NCBI RefSeq assembly: GCF_026650985.1
Contig: NZ_CP086239.1
Coordinates: 3,224,001-3,288,000 of the forward strand
DNA: 64,000 nt
Direction of reading: 5' to 3'
Source: Clostridium estertheticum
Lineage (GTDB): Bacteria > Bacillota > Clostridia > Clostridiales > Clostridiaceae
Shown here: positions 45,678 to 52,708 of the stretch, in pieces
Numbering within the stretch: position 1 is the stretch's first letter
Layout: every line of letters starts with the position of its first letter
Notes under the pieces: generated by a model
Told to the model about the DNA's origin: nothing
What the model saw: only the letters and a program-made list of their open reading frames with translations
Database searches by the model: none
Made by a program: the position numbers and the translations under genes

Positions 45678-45721
45678 CTCCACCCCATTAATAAGTACTA
45701 GTACTTATTAATGGGGTGGAG
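45678..45721. terminator. 44-bp perfect palindrome, likely terminator of the hydrogenase operon
   Basis: CTCCACCCCATTAATAAGTACT is followed with no spacer by its exact complement. It lies between the end of the [NiFe]-hydrogenase operon (45763) and the start of the peptide-transporter operon, both on the minus strand. On that strand it is followed by TTTTTTG, so it can act as a terminator. Confidence 0.8.
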
Positions 45722-45762
45722 CAAAGAATAATTAACTTATTATCATACATAACTTGCTATAA

Positions 45763-46245
45763 TTATATAATAAAACTCATTACCTTTTTGGATATATATT
45801 TTACTTTTTCCTGTAAAATATTGCTTAAGCCAAGATTTATATCTATTTTAGAAATTTCTATCCCTATAAAATAACCTTTTATATCCATATTGTACATGTT
45901 TATAAGATCTATTAACCCTAGAGAGTGAATAGACATACTGTGGTCTTTAGTTTTCTTTATGTCATCTAGATTTTTAAAAGTCAATGTACCTGGAACATTA
46001 CCATAATACGTTGAGTCCATAATATAAAATACATCTACCTCATTTAATAAAGAAAAACAAAATTCTACATCTGTTTCTCCTATAATAGTTTCAATACCTT
46101 TATCCTCTAATCTTTTCCTGATTTTGTCTAACACCAGAAGTGCTATTCCATCATCCATCATTAAGCTATTACCTATAGCTATAACCTTTTTACCTATAAT
46201 AAAGCTCAGCCCCTTATTTTTTCTTTTACTTGTTTCAAAATCCAT
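45763..46245 (-). CDS. [NiFe]-hydrogenase maturation protease
   Basis: 160 residues if the ATG at 46245 inside the preceding hypB frame is used; the conserved domain starts about 15 residues later (KKVIAIGNSLMMDDGIAL). Another reading is an ATT start at 46200 with AAGGGG nine bases upstream, just behind the hypB stop. MMDDG, IMDSTYYGNVPGT and HSLGL carry the Ni-binding Asp, Asp and His expected in HyaD/HycI endopeptidases, which remove the C-terminal tail of the large subunit after nickel insertion. Last gene of the operon. Confidence 0.88.
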   Translation of the reverse strand: MDFETSKRKNKGLSFIIGKKVIAIGNSLMMDDGIALLVLDKIRKRLEDKGIETIIGETDVEFCFSLLNEVDVFYIMDSTYYGNVPGTLTFKNLDDIKKTKDHSMSIHSLGLIDLINMYNMDIKGYFIGIEISKIDINLGLSNILQEKVKYISKKVMSFII

Positions 46246-46868
46246 TCACTTAATTCGTCTATTCCCTCATTCCTAGTACAAGAAGTTTGAAAAATCTTTG
46301 CCTTATTATTTAACAATTTAATATCCTGATAAAACTCTCCTACCCTAAAATCAGTAAATGTAATTAAATCAATCTTATTTAAAATTATCGCTCCGCTTTT
46401 TTCAAACATCAATGGGTATTTTAAAGGCTTATCATTACCTTCTGTAACACTAAGGATACAAATTTTAATATCCTCACCAATATCAAATTCAGCGGTCGAT
46501 ACTAAACTCCCAACATTCTCTATAATAATAAGATCTATCTCTCTTAAATCAAAATTTAATGATGCTTCCCTTACTTTAGATCCTTCTAAATATGAAATTC
46601 TAGCAGTATTGACCTGCACTACTGGAACTCCCGTAGCTTCAATTCTCTGTGCATCTTTAGTTGTATATAAGTCTCCTTCAATAACCGCCATATTCAAGTT
46701 TTGTTTAAGCTTTGGAATTAATTTCTCAAGTATTGATGTTTTACCAGCTCCTGGAGACCCCATTAGATTTATAACAAATATGCCCTCTTCATCGAATAGA
46801 TTTTTGTTTTCCTCATGAATCTCTTCATTAGTATTTAACATATTAATACTAATCTTTATTTCGCTCAT
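46206..46868 (-). CDS. HypB-like GTPase lacking the G-domain metal site
   Basis: 220 residues from ATG 46868 (GGGAG nine bases upstream). Aligns without gaps over 168 residues with the HypB at 51534. GTPase motifs are intact: GSPGAGKTS, EGD and NKIDL. But all three residues of the canonical HypB nickel/zinc site are replaced: Ser92 and Tyr93 (ISYLEG) for Cys-His, and Ser124 (LVSTAEF) for Cys. It sits between the large-subunit and protease genes. It may act as a metal-free partner or dimer-mate of HypB in nickel delivery; that is inference. Confidence 0.88.
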   Translation of the reverse strand: MSEIKISINMLNTNEEIHEENKNLFDEEGIFVINLMGSPGAGKTSILEKLIPKLKQNLNMAVIEGDLYTTKDAQRIEATGVPVVQVNTARISYLEGSKVREASLNFDLREIDLIIIENVGSLVSTAEFDIGEDIKICILSVTEGNDKPLKYPLMFEKSGAIILNKIDLITFTDFRVGEFYQDIKLLNNKAKIFQTSCTRNEGIDELSEWILKQVKEKIRG

Positions 46869-46904
46869 TTTACTATTCTCCCTAACCATTTTATTTCAAC
46901 TGGA

Positions 46905-48305
46905 TCAAACAATGTTTATAGAATATGGCTCACCATATTCTGTAATAACATGTGTAGCACAAGATATACATGGATCAAAAGAGCGCACTATACGCCCTAT
47001 CTCAACTGGATTTTTAAGATTATTGATTTCAGTACCAATAAGAGCGCTCTCAAGAGCCCCATGTTGACCCATCCCATCTATTGGTGAAAGATTCCAAGCA
47101 GTAGGTGTAACTATATCGCAATTTTTTATAACCCCTTTTTCTATTGTAAGCCAATGCCCGAGAGCTCCCCTAACAGCATCACACAGTCCTACCCCCTGTG
47201 CACTCTCTGGAATAATATATTTTTTCTGAACTGCTGGTATCGGCTCTATAGACTCAAGTATTATAATCATTTTTTCACAAAGCTTTTTCCCCTCTAGTAC
47301 CCGAGCAATAAGTCTATCCATAGTAGATATACTATTTTTATATGACCTTGATAAAATCATACGAGCAAGTGGACCAACCTGTACAACTTTACCTTCATAC
47401 CTAGGCGCTTTAATAAATGTATATGCTCCTGGCTTTTTAATATCTGTTTCAGATGGATAATTTGCTGGAACCTCAGTAGTTTTAGATTCTTTATACCAAG
47501 AAAATGCTGAGCTCTCTGTTATTGCTTTTTGGTTTAAAGTAGCTGCCTCACCATCAATATAACTTGAAGGCAAAACGTACTGCATTTCTTTATTTGGCAA
47601 ATCATGAAATAATCCATAGGTTAGAAGATTTTTTGTCCCACCACCAATTTTAAAATACTCTGGATAATAATGAGCTATAATATTTATATCCTCGACCATA
47701 TTTTTGCACATAAATTCACTGATAGAATGTAGTATAGATTTCAATCTCATAATTTTAGAAGTATCCATATTTGCTGTGGTGCCACCCACGAATACGCCGT
47801 GGGTATGCGGTACCTTTCCACCAATGAGAGCTATAATTTCATGGGCAAGACGACTACATTCTAGCGCCTTCACATAATCTTTATTAATTTTTTCTGTGTA
47901 ATTCTTAGGGATTCTGAAATCACGACCCGAATTTCCTGGAACTAGTGTTATATCTACATAATCAGGAAATGCAAAAATACAAATTTGCCGCATAATATTT
48001 TGAAGAAATTCAGCTCCATGTGCAAAATCTCTGATTTTCACTCCATTTTCATTGGGTTTTACTTTTAATGCATCTTCTAGTGCAAGACTTGCTACTAGTC
48101 CATGCGATGTAGAACATATGCCACATATCCTCTGCGTAAAATATACCGCATCTAATGGTTGACGTCCTATTAACATTTTTTCAAAACCTCTAAATTGAAT
48201 TCCACCACTTTTAGCTTCTACTATTTTATTTTTTTTAATTTCTACTTCTATACTTAAAGGCCCCATAATTCTAGTTATAGGGTCTATAGTTATTTTGGTA
48301 GTCAC
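46905..48305 (-). CDS. [NiFe]-hydrogenase large subunit
   Basis: About 466 residues; GTG at 48305 with GAGG eight bases upstream is my preferred start. Nickel-binding motifs are RICGICSTSHG (Cys61, Cys64) and FDPCISCATH near the C-terminus. After that His come 14 residues (VITEYGEPYSINIV) that the maturation protease should remove. KITIDPITRIMGPLSIEV is the typical start of HupL/HyaB-type subunits. It holds the Ni-Fe(CN)2CO site and works with the small subunit 48372-49202. No membrane or Tat signal. Confidence 0.95.
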   Translation of the reverse strand: MTTKITIDPITRIMGPLSIEVEIKKNKIVEAKSGGIQFRGFEKMLIGRQPLDAVYFTQRICGICSTSHGLVASLALEDALKVKPNENGVKIRDFAHGAEFLQNIMRQICIFAFPDYVDITLVPGNSGRDFRIPKNYTEKINKDYVKALECSRLAHEIIALIGGKVPHTHGVFVGGTTANMDTSKIMRLKSILHSISEFMCKNMVEDINIIAHYYPEYFKIGGGTKNLLTYGLFHDLPNKEMQYVLPSSYIDGEAATLNQKAITESSAFSWYKESKTTEVPANYPSETDIKKPGAYTFIKAPRYEGKVVQVGPLARMILSRSYKNSISTMDRLIARVLEGKKLCEKMIIILESIEPIPAVQKKYIIPESAQGVGLCDAVRGALGHWLTIEKGVIKNCDIVTPTAWNLSPIDGMGQHGALESALIGTEINNLKNPVEIGRIVRSFDPCISCATHVITEYGEPYSINIV

Positions 48306-48371
48306 CACAATCACCTCATTCTAAAGTATATTTTAAATAACAATATTGCATACTATGTTTAAATCATCTCA

Positions 48372-49202
48372 TTACTTAACAAATGGCTCTGTGCCATCTG
48401 GAAAAAGTTCACTAGCACAACCTATACAAGGTGTATTAGCTTCTACTGGCCAATTAATTCTTGAATTCCATAATCCAAGTGGACAATAAGCTTTTGTAAT
48501 AGGGCCTTTACATCCAACTTTTATCATACACTCTTTATCTCCTAGCTTATCTGCAAATACTTTATTATCAAAATATGAGCGTCTTGGGCAATTAGTATGA
48601 TTAGTTTCTTTAAAAAACATTATTGGGCGCCCTTTTTCATCTACCTCAACCTTTTTATTAAGAATAATACTAGCTATAGTTCCCATAACCCACAATGGAT
48701 TCGCAGGACAACCTGGTATATTTATTACTTCACGTCCAAGGAAGCCGCCTAAACTTGTGCATCCTGTTGGATTAGGTCTAGCTGCTGATATTCCTCCAAA
48801 TGAAGCACAAGTTCCAATAGCTATTATTGCTTTCGCTTTCTTTGATGCTAAACTAATAGCTTCAACTGTAGGTATACGTCTACCTTTATAAGTTGCAAAT
48901 ATGTTATAGAAACCCTCATCCATATTAGTTAGGGCCCCTTCTACTCCTAATAAAAAATTAGTATCCAAAACTTCTAAAAACTCTTCATATGCAACTTCAC
49001 CCTCTGCCTGCATAAGGCTAGGGCTAAATTTTAAATTAACCATTTCCTTTAAAAAATAAGGAACGTCCGGTTGATCTGCATTGAGGAAAGAAATTATATT
49101 CCCCGTACAACCATTAGCCTCCATCCATACAAAATTAATCTTTTTAGCCTCTCCATTATGAATTTCATCTATGGCCCTTTTTATAAGTCCTCTTTCATGC
49201 AA
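48372..49202 (-). CDS. [NiFe]-hydrogenase small subunit, cytoplasmic
   Basis: 276 residues, TTG start with GGAGGG upstream. No Tat signal and no C-terminal membrane helix, unlike respiratory uptake enzymes. Cluster-ligand regions: ANGCTGN (Cys32, with Asn35 where CTGC enzymes have Cys), IGTCASFGG, IPGCPANP, NHTNCPRRSYFD, KVGCKGP, AYCPLGLWN and TPCIGCASELFPD. The GCxGN pattern followed by ISFLNADQP resembles HupS-like (group 2-type) subunits. It should carry electrons through three Fe-S clusters; the partner is not encoded here. Confidence 0.93.
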   Translation of the reverse strand: MHERGLIKRAIDEIHNGEAKKINFVWMEANGCTGNIISFLNADQPDVPYFLKEMVNLKFSPSLMQAEGEVAYEEFLEVLDTNFLLGVEGALTNMDEGFYNIFATYKGRRIPTVEAISLASKKAKAIIAIGTCASFGGISAARPNPTGCTSLGGFLGREVINIPGCPANPLWVMGTIASIILNKKVEVDEKGRPIMFFKETNHTNCPRRSYFDNKVFADKLGDKECMIKVGCKGPITKAYCPLGLWNSRINWPVEANTPCIGCASELFPDGTEPFVK

Positions 49203-49217
49203 AATATTCCCTCCTAT

Positions 49218-50225
49218 TTAACATATTCTTGGAAGCTGAATTCCAGATGGCATATCAACTAATCTTTTCCCACCTACTACTGTATTCAAATAAACCCTTT
49301 GTCCTCCTTCATCCGTTACTTTTCCTATAATTGTTGCATTAACCCCTAGTGGGTGCTTTCTCATAACACTAAGTACCTTCTGCGCGTGTGGTTTTGGAAC
49401 AAAAACACAAAGTTTTCCTTCATTAGCAATGTATAATGGATCAAGTCCAAGCATCTCAGTAACACCTTTTACCTCTTCTTTAATTGGAAGATTATTCTCT
49501 TCAAGAGCTATAGTTACATTGCTAAATTCACTAATTTCATTAAGCACTGCTGCAACTCCACCTCTTGTAGCATCACGAATAACATGGATACCCCCATACG
49601 CTTCAAGCATTGTATCTACTAATGAGTTAAGGCATGCACAATCGCTCCTTAAATTCCCAACAAGTCCAAGTTTATTTCGCTCGCACATTATTGTCATTCC
49701 ATGGTCCCCGAGTGTTCCATTTACTATAACGATATCTCCTTCTCTTGCATTGGCGCAGTTAATATTCACATTTTCATAAATTCTACCAATGCCAGAGGTG
49801 TTAATAAAAATACCATCCACATTTCCTCTTTCTACAACTTTTGTGTCACCTGCTACAATTTTTACGCCCGCATTGCTCGCTTCAGCTGCCATAGACATAA
49901 CAATTTCTTCTAATTTTTTAATAGAGAAACCCTCTTCGATAATAAAAGCACTTGTTATGTAAAGTGGTTTTGCTCCACTTACTGCTAAATCATTTACAGT
50001 ACCACAAACTGCTAATTTACCAATATTACCTCCATTAAAGAAAAGTGGATTTACTACAAAAGAGTCCGTGGTAAAAGCAAGTTTTTTAAAATCTATTTCT
50101 AGTTGTGCTGCATCATTCATTTGATTTAAAATATCATTGCCAAAATGTTTGAAAAATACTTCATTAATCAATTTGTTTGATTGTAAACCGCCACTTCCAT
50201 GACTTAAAGTTATAGTGTCATTCAT
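49218..50225 (-). CDS. hypE: Hydrogenase maturation protein HypE
   Basis: 335 residues. AIRS/PurM-like fold with LSHGSGGLQSNKLI start, DAAQLE, FTTDSFVVNPLFF, VAGDTKVVERG and the C-terminal PRIC, whose Cys is turned into thiocyanate. With HypF it makes the CN ligands of the active-site iron, using ATP. GGAGGG ribosome site. Follows hypD by 36 bases in the operon. Confidence 0.96.
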   Translation of the reverse strand: MNDTITLSHGSGGLQSNKLINEVFFKHFGNDILNQMNDAAQLEIDFKKLAFTTDSFVVNPLFFNGGNIGKLAVCGTVNDLAVSGAKPLYITSAFIIEEGFSIKKLEEIVMSMAAEASNAGVKIVAGDTKVVERGNVDGIFINTSGIGRIYENVNINCANAREGDIVIVNGTLGDHGMTIMCERNKLGLVGNLRSDCACLNSLVDTMLEAYGGIHVIRDATRGGVAAVLNEISEFSNVTIALEENNLPIKEEVKGVTEMLGLDPLYIANEGKLCVFVPKPHAQKVLSVMRKHPLGVNATIIGKVTDEGGQRVYLNTVVGGKRLVDMPSGIQLPRIC

Positions 50226-50261
50226 GCAATCCCTCCTGTATTCCTTATAAGCACGTAAAAA

Positions 50262-51353
50262 TTATATAGTGTCTTTATGATATCTATAATATGCAGCGCA
50301 GGTACCTTCTGATGAAACCATGCAGGAACCAACCGGATTTTCTGGGCTGCATATTTTTTTGAAAAGTGGACAATCATTTGGTTTAATTTTCCCCTTAAGT
50401 ATTTCTCCACATTTGCAACCAGGGCTACCATCATAATCTTCATATTCAATTTCAAAATGCTTAAATGCATCAAAATCATCATACTTACTATTAAATTCCA
50501 TGCCGCTTGAATGTATTCTTCCAATTCCTCTCCAACTACTATCCACGATATTAAAAGTTTCGTTCAAATATTTCAAGGCATAGGGGTTACCACCAGTTTT
50601 AACTACTCTTTTATATTCATTCATAATCCTATAATTTTTTCTGCTTATTAAATTTACTAATGTATTTAAACCTTGAAGTATATCTAATGGTTCAAATCCT
50701 GTAACTACTCCAGGAATATTATAATCCTCACTTAGAAATTCATAGGGTTTTATTCCGCTAATTGCACAAATGTGCCCTGGTAATAAAAAACCATCTATAT
50801 TTAATTCTTTATCCTGAACTAAAATCTCCATGACCGGTGGAACTATTTTATGGGCTGTAGCGAAAAATAAATTTTTTATGTTGTTTTTTTTAGCCTCAAT
50901 AACAGTAAGCGAAGTCATAGGCGCTGTGGTTTCAAAACCTACTGACAAAAACACTATTTTTTTAGAAGGATTTTGTGAAGCCATAGCAAGACAATCCATT
51001 GGCGAGTATACTATTCTTATATCAAAACCTTCTTCTTTTTTCTTATTCAGCGATCCTTCTTTTCCAGGAACTCTCATCATATCTCCAAAGGTGGCAATAA
51101 TTACATCTTTCTTTGTGCAAAGTGTTAACACAGCATCAATATAACTCTGAGGTGTAACGCACACAGGACAACCTGGCCCTGATATCAGATTTATATTTGG
51201 TGGTAGCACGTCCCTAATACCATATCTGAATATAGCCATAGTATGAGTGCCACAAACCTCCATAATATTTATCTTTTCAGTGGAAATATTGTTTAGCTTC
51301 TCTACAAGTTTCTTAGCATATTCGGTATTTCTAAATTCATCAGCAAACTTCAT
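50262..51353 (-). CDS. hypD: Hydrogenase maturation protein HypD
   Basis: 363 residues. GPGCPVCVTP holds the CxxC thiol pair; the C-terminal part SPGCKCGEIL, NDCPLF, CSPENPVGSCMVSSEGTCAAYY provides the [4Fe-4S] ligands. With HypC it forms the scaffold on which Fe(CN)2CO is built. It overlaps the hypC stop by 14 bases. Normal length. Confidence 0.96.
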   Translation of the reverse strand: MKFADEFRNTEYAKKLVEKLNNISTEKINIMEVCGTHTMAIFRYGIRDVLPPNINLISGPGCPVCVTPQSYIDAVLTLCTKKDVIIATFGDMMRVPGKEGSLNKKKEEGFDIRIVYSPMDCLAMASQNPSKKIVFLSVGFETTAPMTSLTVIEAKKNNIKNLFFATAHKIVPPVMEILVQDKELNIDGFLLPGHICAISGIKPYEFLSEDYNIPGVVTGFEPLDILQGLNTLVNLISRKNYRIMNEYKRVVKTGGNPYALKYLNETFNIVDSSWRGIGRIHSSGMEFNSKYDDFDAFKHFEIEYEDYDGSPGCKCGEILKGKIKPNDCPLFKKICSPENPVGSCMVSSEGTCAAYYRYHKDTI

Positions 51354-51564
51354 TGCAAAGAAGCTCCTTAAAAATATTTAAAGTTATTTTTGCTTCTTCT
51401 TCATCTATAGTTTCAATTGCACAACCTGCATGTACAAGTACATATTCATCTTCACAAACAGCTGGCACTAGATGCATAAATACTTCTCGTTTTATATTCC
51501 CAATTTCTACAATTCCTTTATTCCCTTCTATTTTTAATACTTTTCCTGGGACTGCAAGGCACAT
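51340..51564 (-). CDS. hypC: Hydrogenase maturation chaperone HypC
   Basis: 74 residues. The MCLAVPGKV start gives Cys2, the residue that binds the iron precursor. The ribosome site AAGGAGG is inside the end of hypB, whose frame runs 31 bases into hypC. HypC carries the iron moiety between HypD and the large subunit. Confidence 0.95.
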   Translation of the reverse strand: MCLAVPGKVLKIEGNKGIVEIGNIKREVFMHLVPAVCEDEYVLVHAGCAIETIDEEEAKITLNIFKELLCNEVC

Positions 51565-52280
51565 TCTTTTTCCTCCTTTTTCTTCTTTAATTGAATCCTC
51601 ATCTGCGATGCTTTAATATTATTTAATTTTTTATTTTTTATTTTCTGCATTAACCAAAAACATACTTCATCTATACCCTGATTTTTAACACAAGATGTTT
51701 CAAATATATGAGCATTAGCATTTATGGATTTTATATCTCTATAAAACTCTTTTTTATCAAAATCAGTAAATTCTATTAAATCTAATTTATTTAAAATAAT
51801 AACACCGCTTTTCTCAAACATTAGTGGATACTTCAAAGGTTTATCATTCCCTTCTGCAGTACTCAAAACACAGATTTTTATGTCTTCACCAATTTCAAAT
51901 TCTGCGGGGCAAACTAAATTACCTACATTTTCTATTACAAGCAGATCAAGTTTATCAAGGGTTAATGAATTTAATGCACTTTTTATCATTGACCCATCTA
52001 GATGGCAAGCTCCGCAAGTGTTGATTTGAACCACTGGAACCCCTTGTGCTTCTATCCTCTGTGCATCTTTGGTGGTATAAATATCTCCTTCGATTACAGC
52101 AATATTAATATTATCTTTGAGCTTTGTTATTATTCTTTCAAGTAGCGAAGTCTTACCTGAACCAGGTGAACTCATTAGATTTATTACATAGACCCCCTTA
52201 TCATCCAGTAATTTTTTATTTTTAGCTGTTATCTCATTATTTGTTTGAAGAATGTTCGTAACTATGTTTATTTTACTCAT
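51534..52280 (-). CDS. hypB: Hydrogenase nickel incorporation GTPase HypB
   Basis: 248 residues. GTPase motifs SSPGSGKTS, EGD and NKLDL. The metal site is complete: Cys92 and His93 in GACHLDG and Cys124 in LVCPAEF. No His-rich N-terminus for nickel storage and no CxxCGC N-terminal motif. The last about 25 residues (KKKKEEKECALQ) are out-of-frame translation of the hypC start region and so are probably without function. It works with HypA to insert nickel. Compare the metal-site-free copy at 46206. Confidence 0.96.
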   Translation of the reverse strand: MSKINIVTNILQTNNEITAKNKKLLDDKGVYVINLMSSPGSGKTSLLERIITKLKDNINIAVIEGDIYTTKDAQRIEAQGVPVVQINTCGACHLDGSMIKSALNSLTLDKLDLLVIENVGNLVCPAEFEIGEDIKICVLSTAEGNDKPLKYPLMFEKSGVIILNKLDLIEFTDFDKKEFYRDIKSINANAHIFETSCVKNQGIDEVCFWLMQKIKNKKLNNIKASQMRIQLKKKKEEKECALQSQEKY

Positions 52281-52283
52281 ATT

Positions 52284-52625
52284 TTAATCTCCTTCTATTG
52301 TATTTACATAAAGCTCATATCCATGAATAATACTAGAACAAAATTTGTTACAGCATGGACAAAGTTTATTAAAATGATCAATGTCAAATTTTTGTTTGCA
52401 ATCAAAACATTCAGCTACTGCATCAACTTTCTCTATCCCTAAAGTTGATCCTTCAAGCATTGTATTAATAATACATATTTTAAATGCAAAATCTAAACAT
52501 TCTGCATTAACGCCCGATAACTCACCTATTTTTAGTGATACCTTGTTAACTTTAGTTAATTTATTTTCCTTTGCTTTATCTGTTACTATTTTAATAACAT
52601 TTTCAATTATTGAAACTTCATGCAT
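52284..52625 (-). CDS. hypA: Hydrogenase nickel incorporation protein HypA
   Basis: 113 residues. MHEVSI start with the nickel-binding Met1-His2-Glu3, and a zinc site made by CFDCKQKF and CPCCNKF. It ferries nickel to the large subunit together with HypB, which follows after three bases. Length is normal for HypA/HybF. Confidence 0.96.
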   Translation of the reverse strand: MHEVSIIENVIKIVTDKAKENKLTKVNKVSLKIGELSGVNAECLDFAFKICIINTMLEGSTLGIEKVDAVAECFDCKQKFDIDHFNKLCPCCNKFCSSIIHGYELYVNTIEGD

Positions 52626-52708
52626 ATCTATCTCCTAATTAGTTGCTATTCTTCTTAATTAATATATATGTGAAATGTTTCACTAAAATGTTTATATGCT
52701 CATTTTTG

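Noticed and set aside
49429-49913. Open frames of 70-116 codons on the plus strand inside hypE
   Set aside because: They are antisense to conserved hypE codons, lack ribosome sites and have a Ser/Ile-rich composition typical of shadow frames.
50222-50524. 100-codon minus-strand frame overlapping the end of hypD
   Set aside because: It overlaps the conserved Cys-rich end of hypD in another frame; HypD is clearly the real product.
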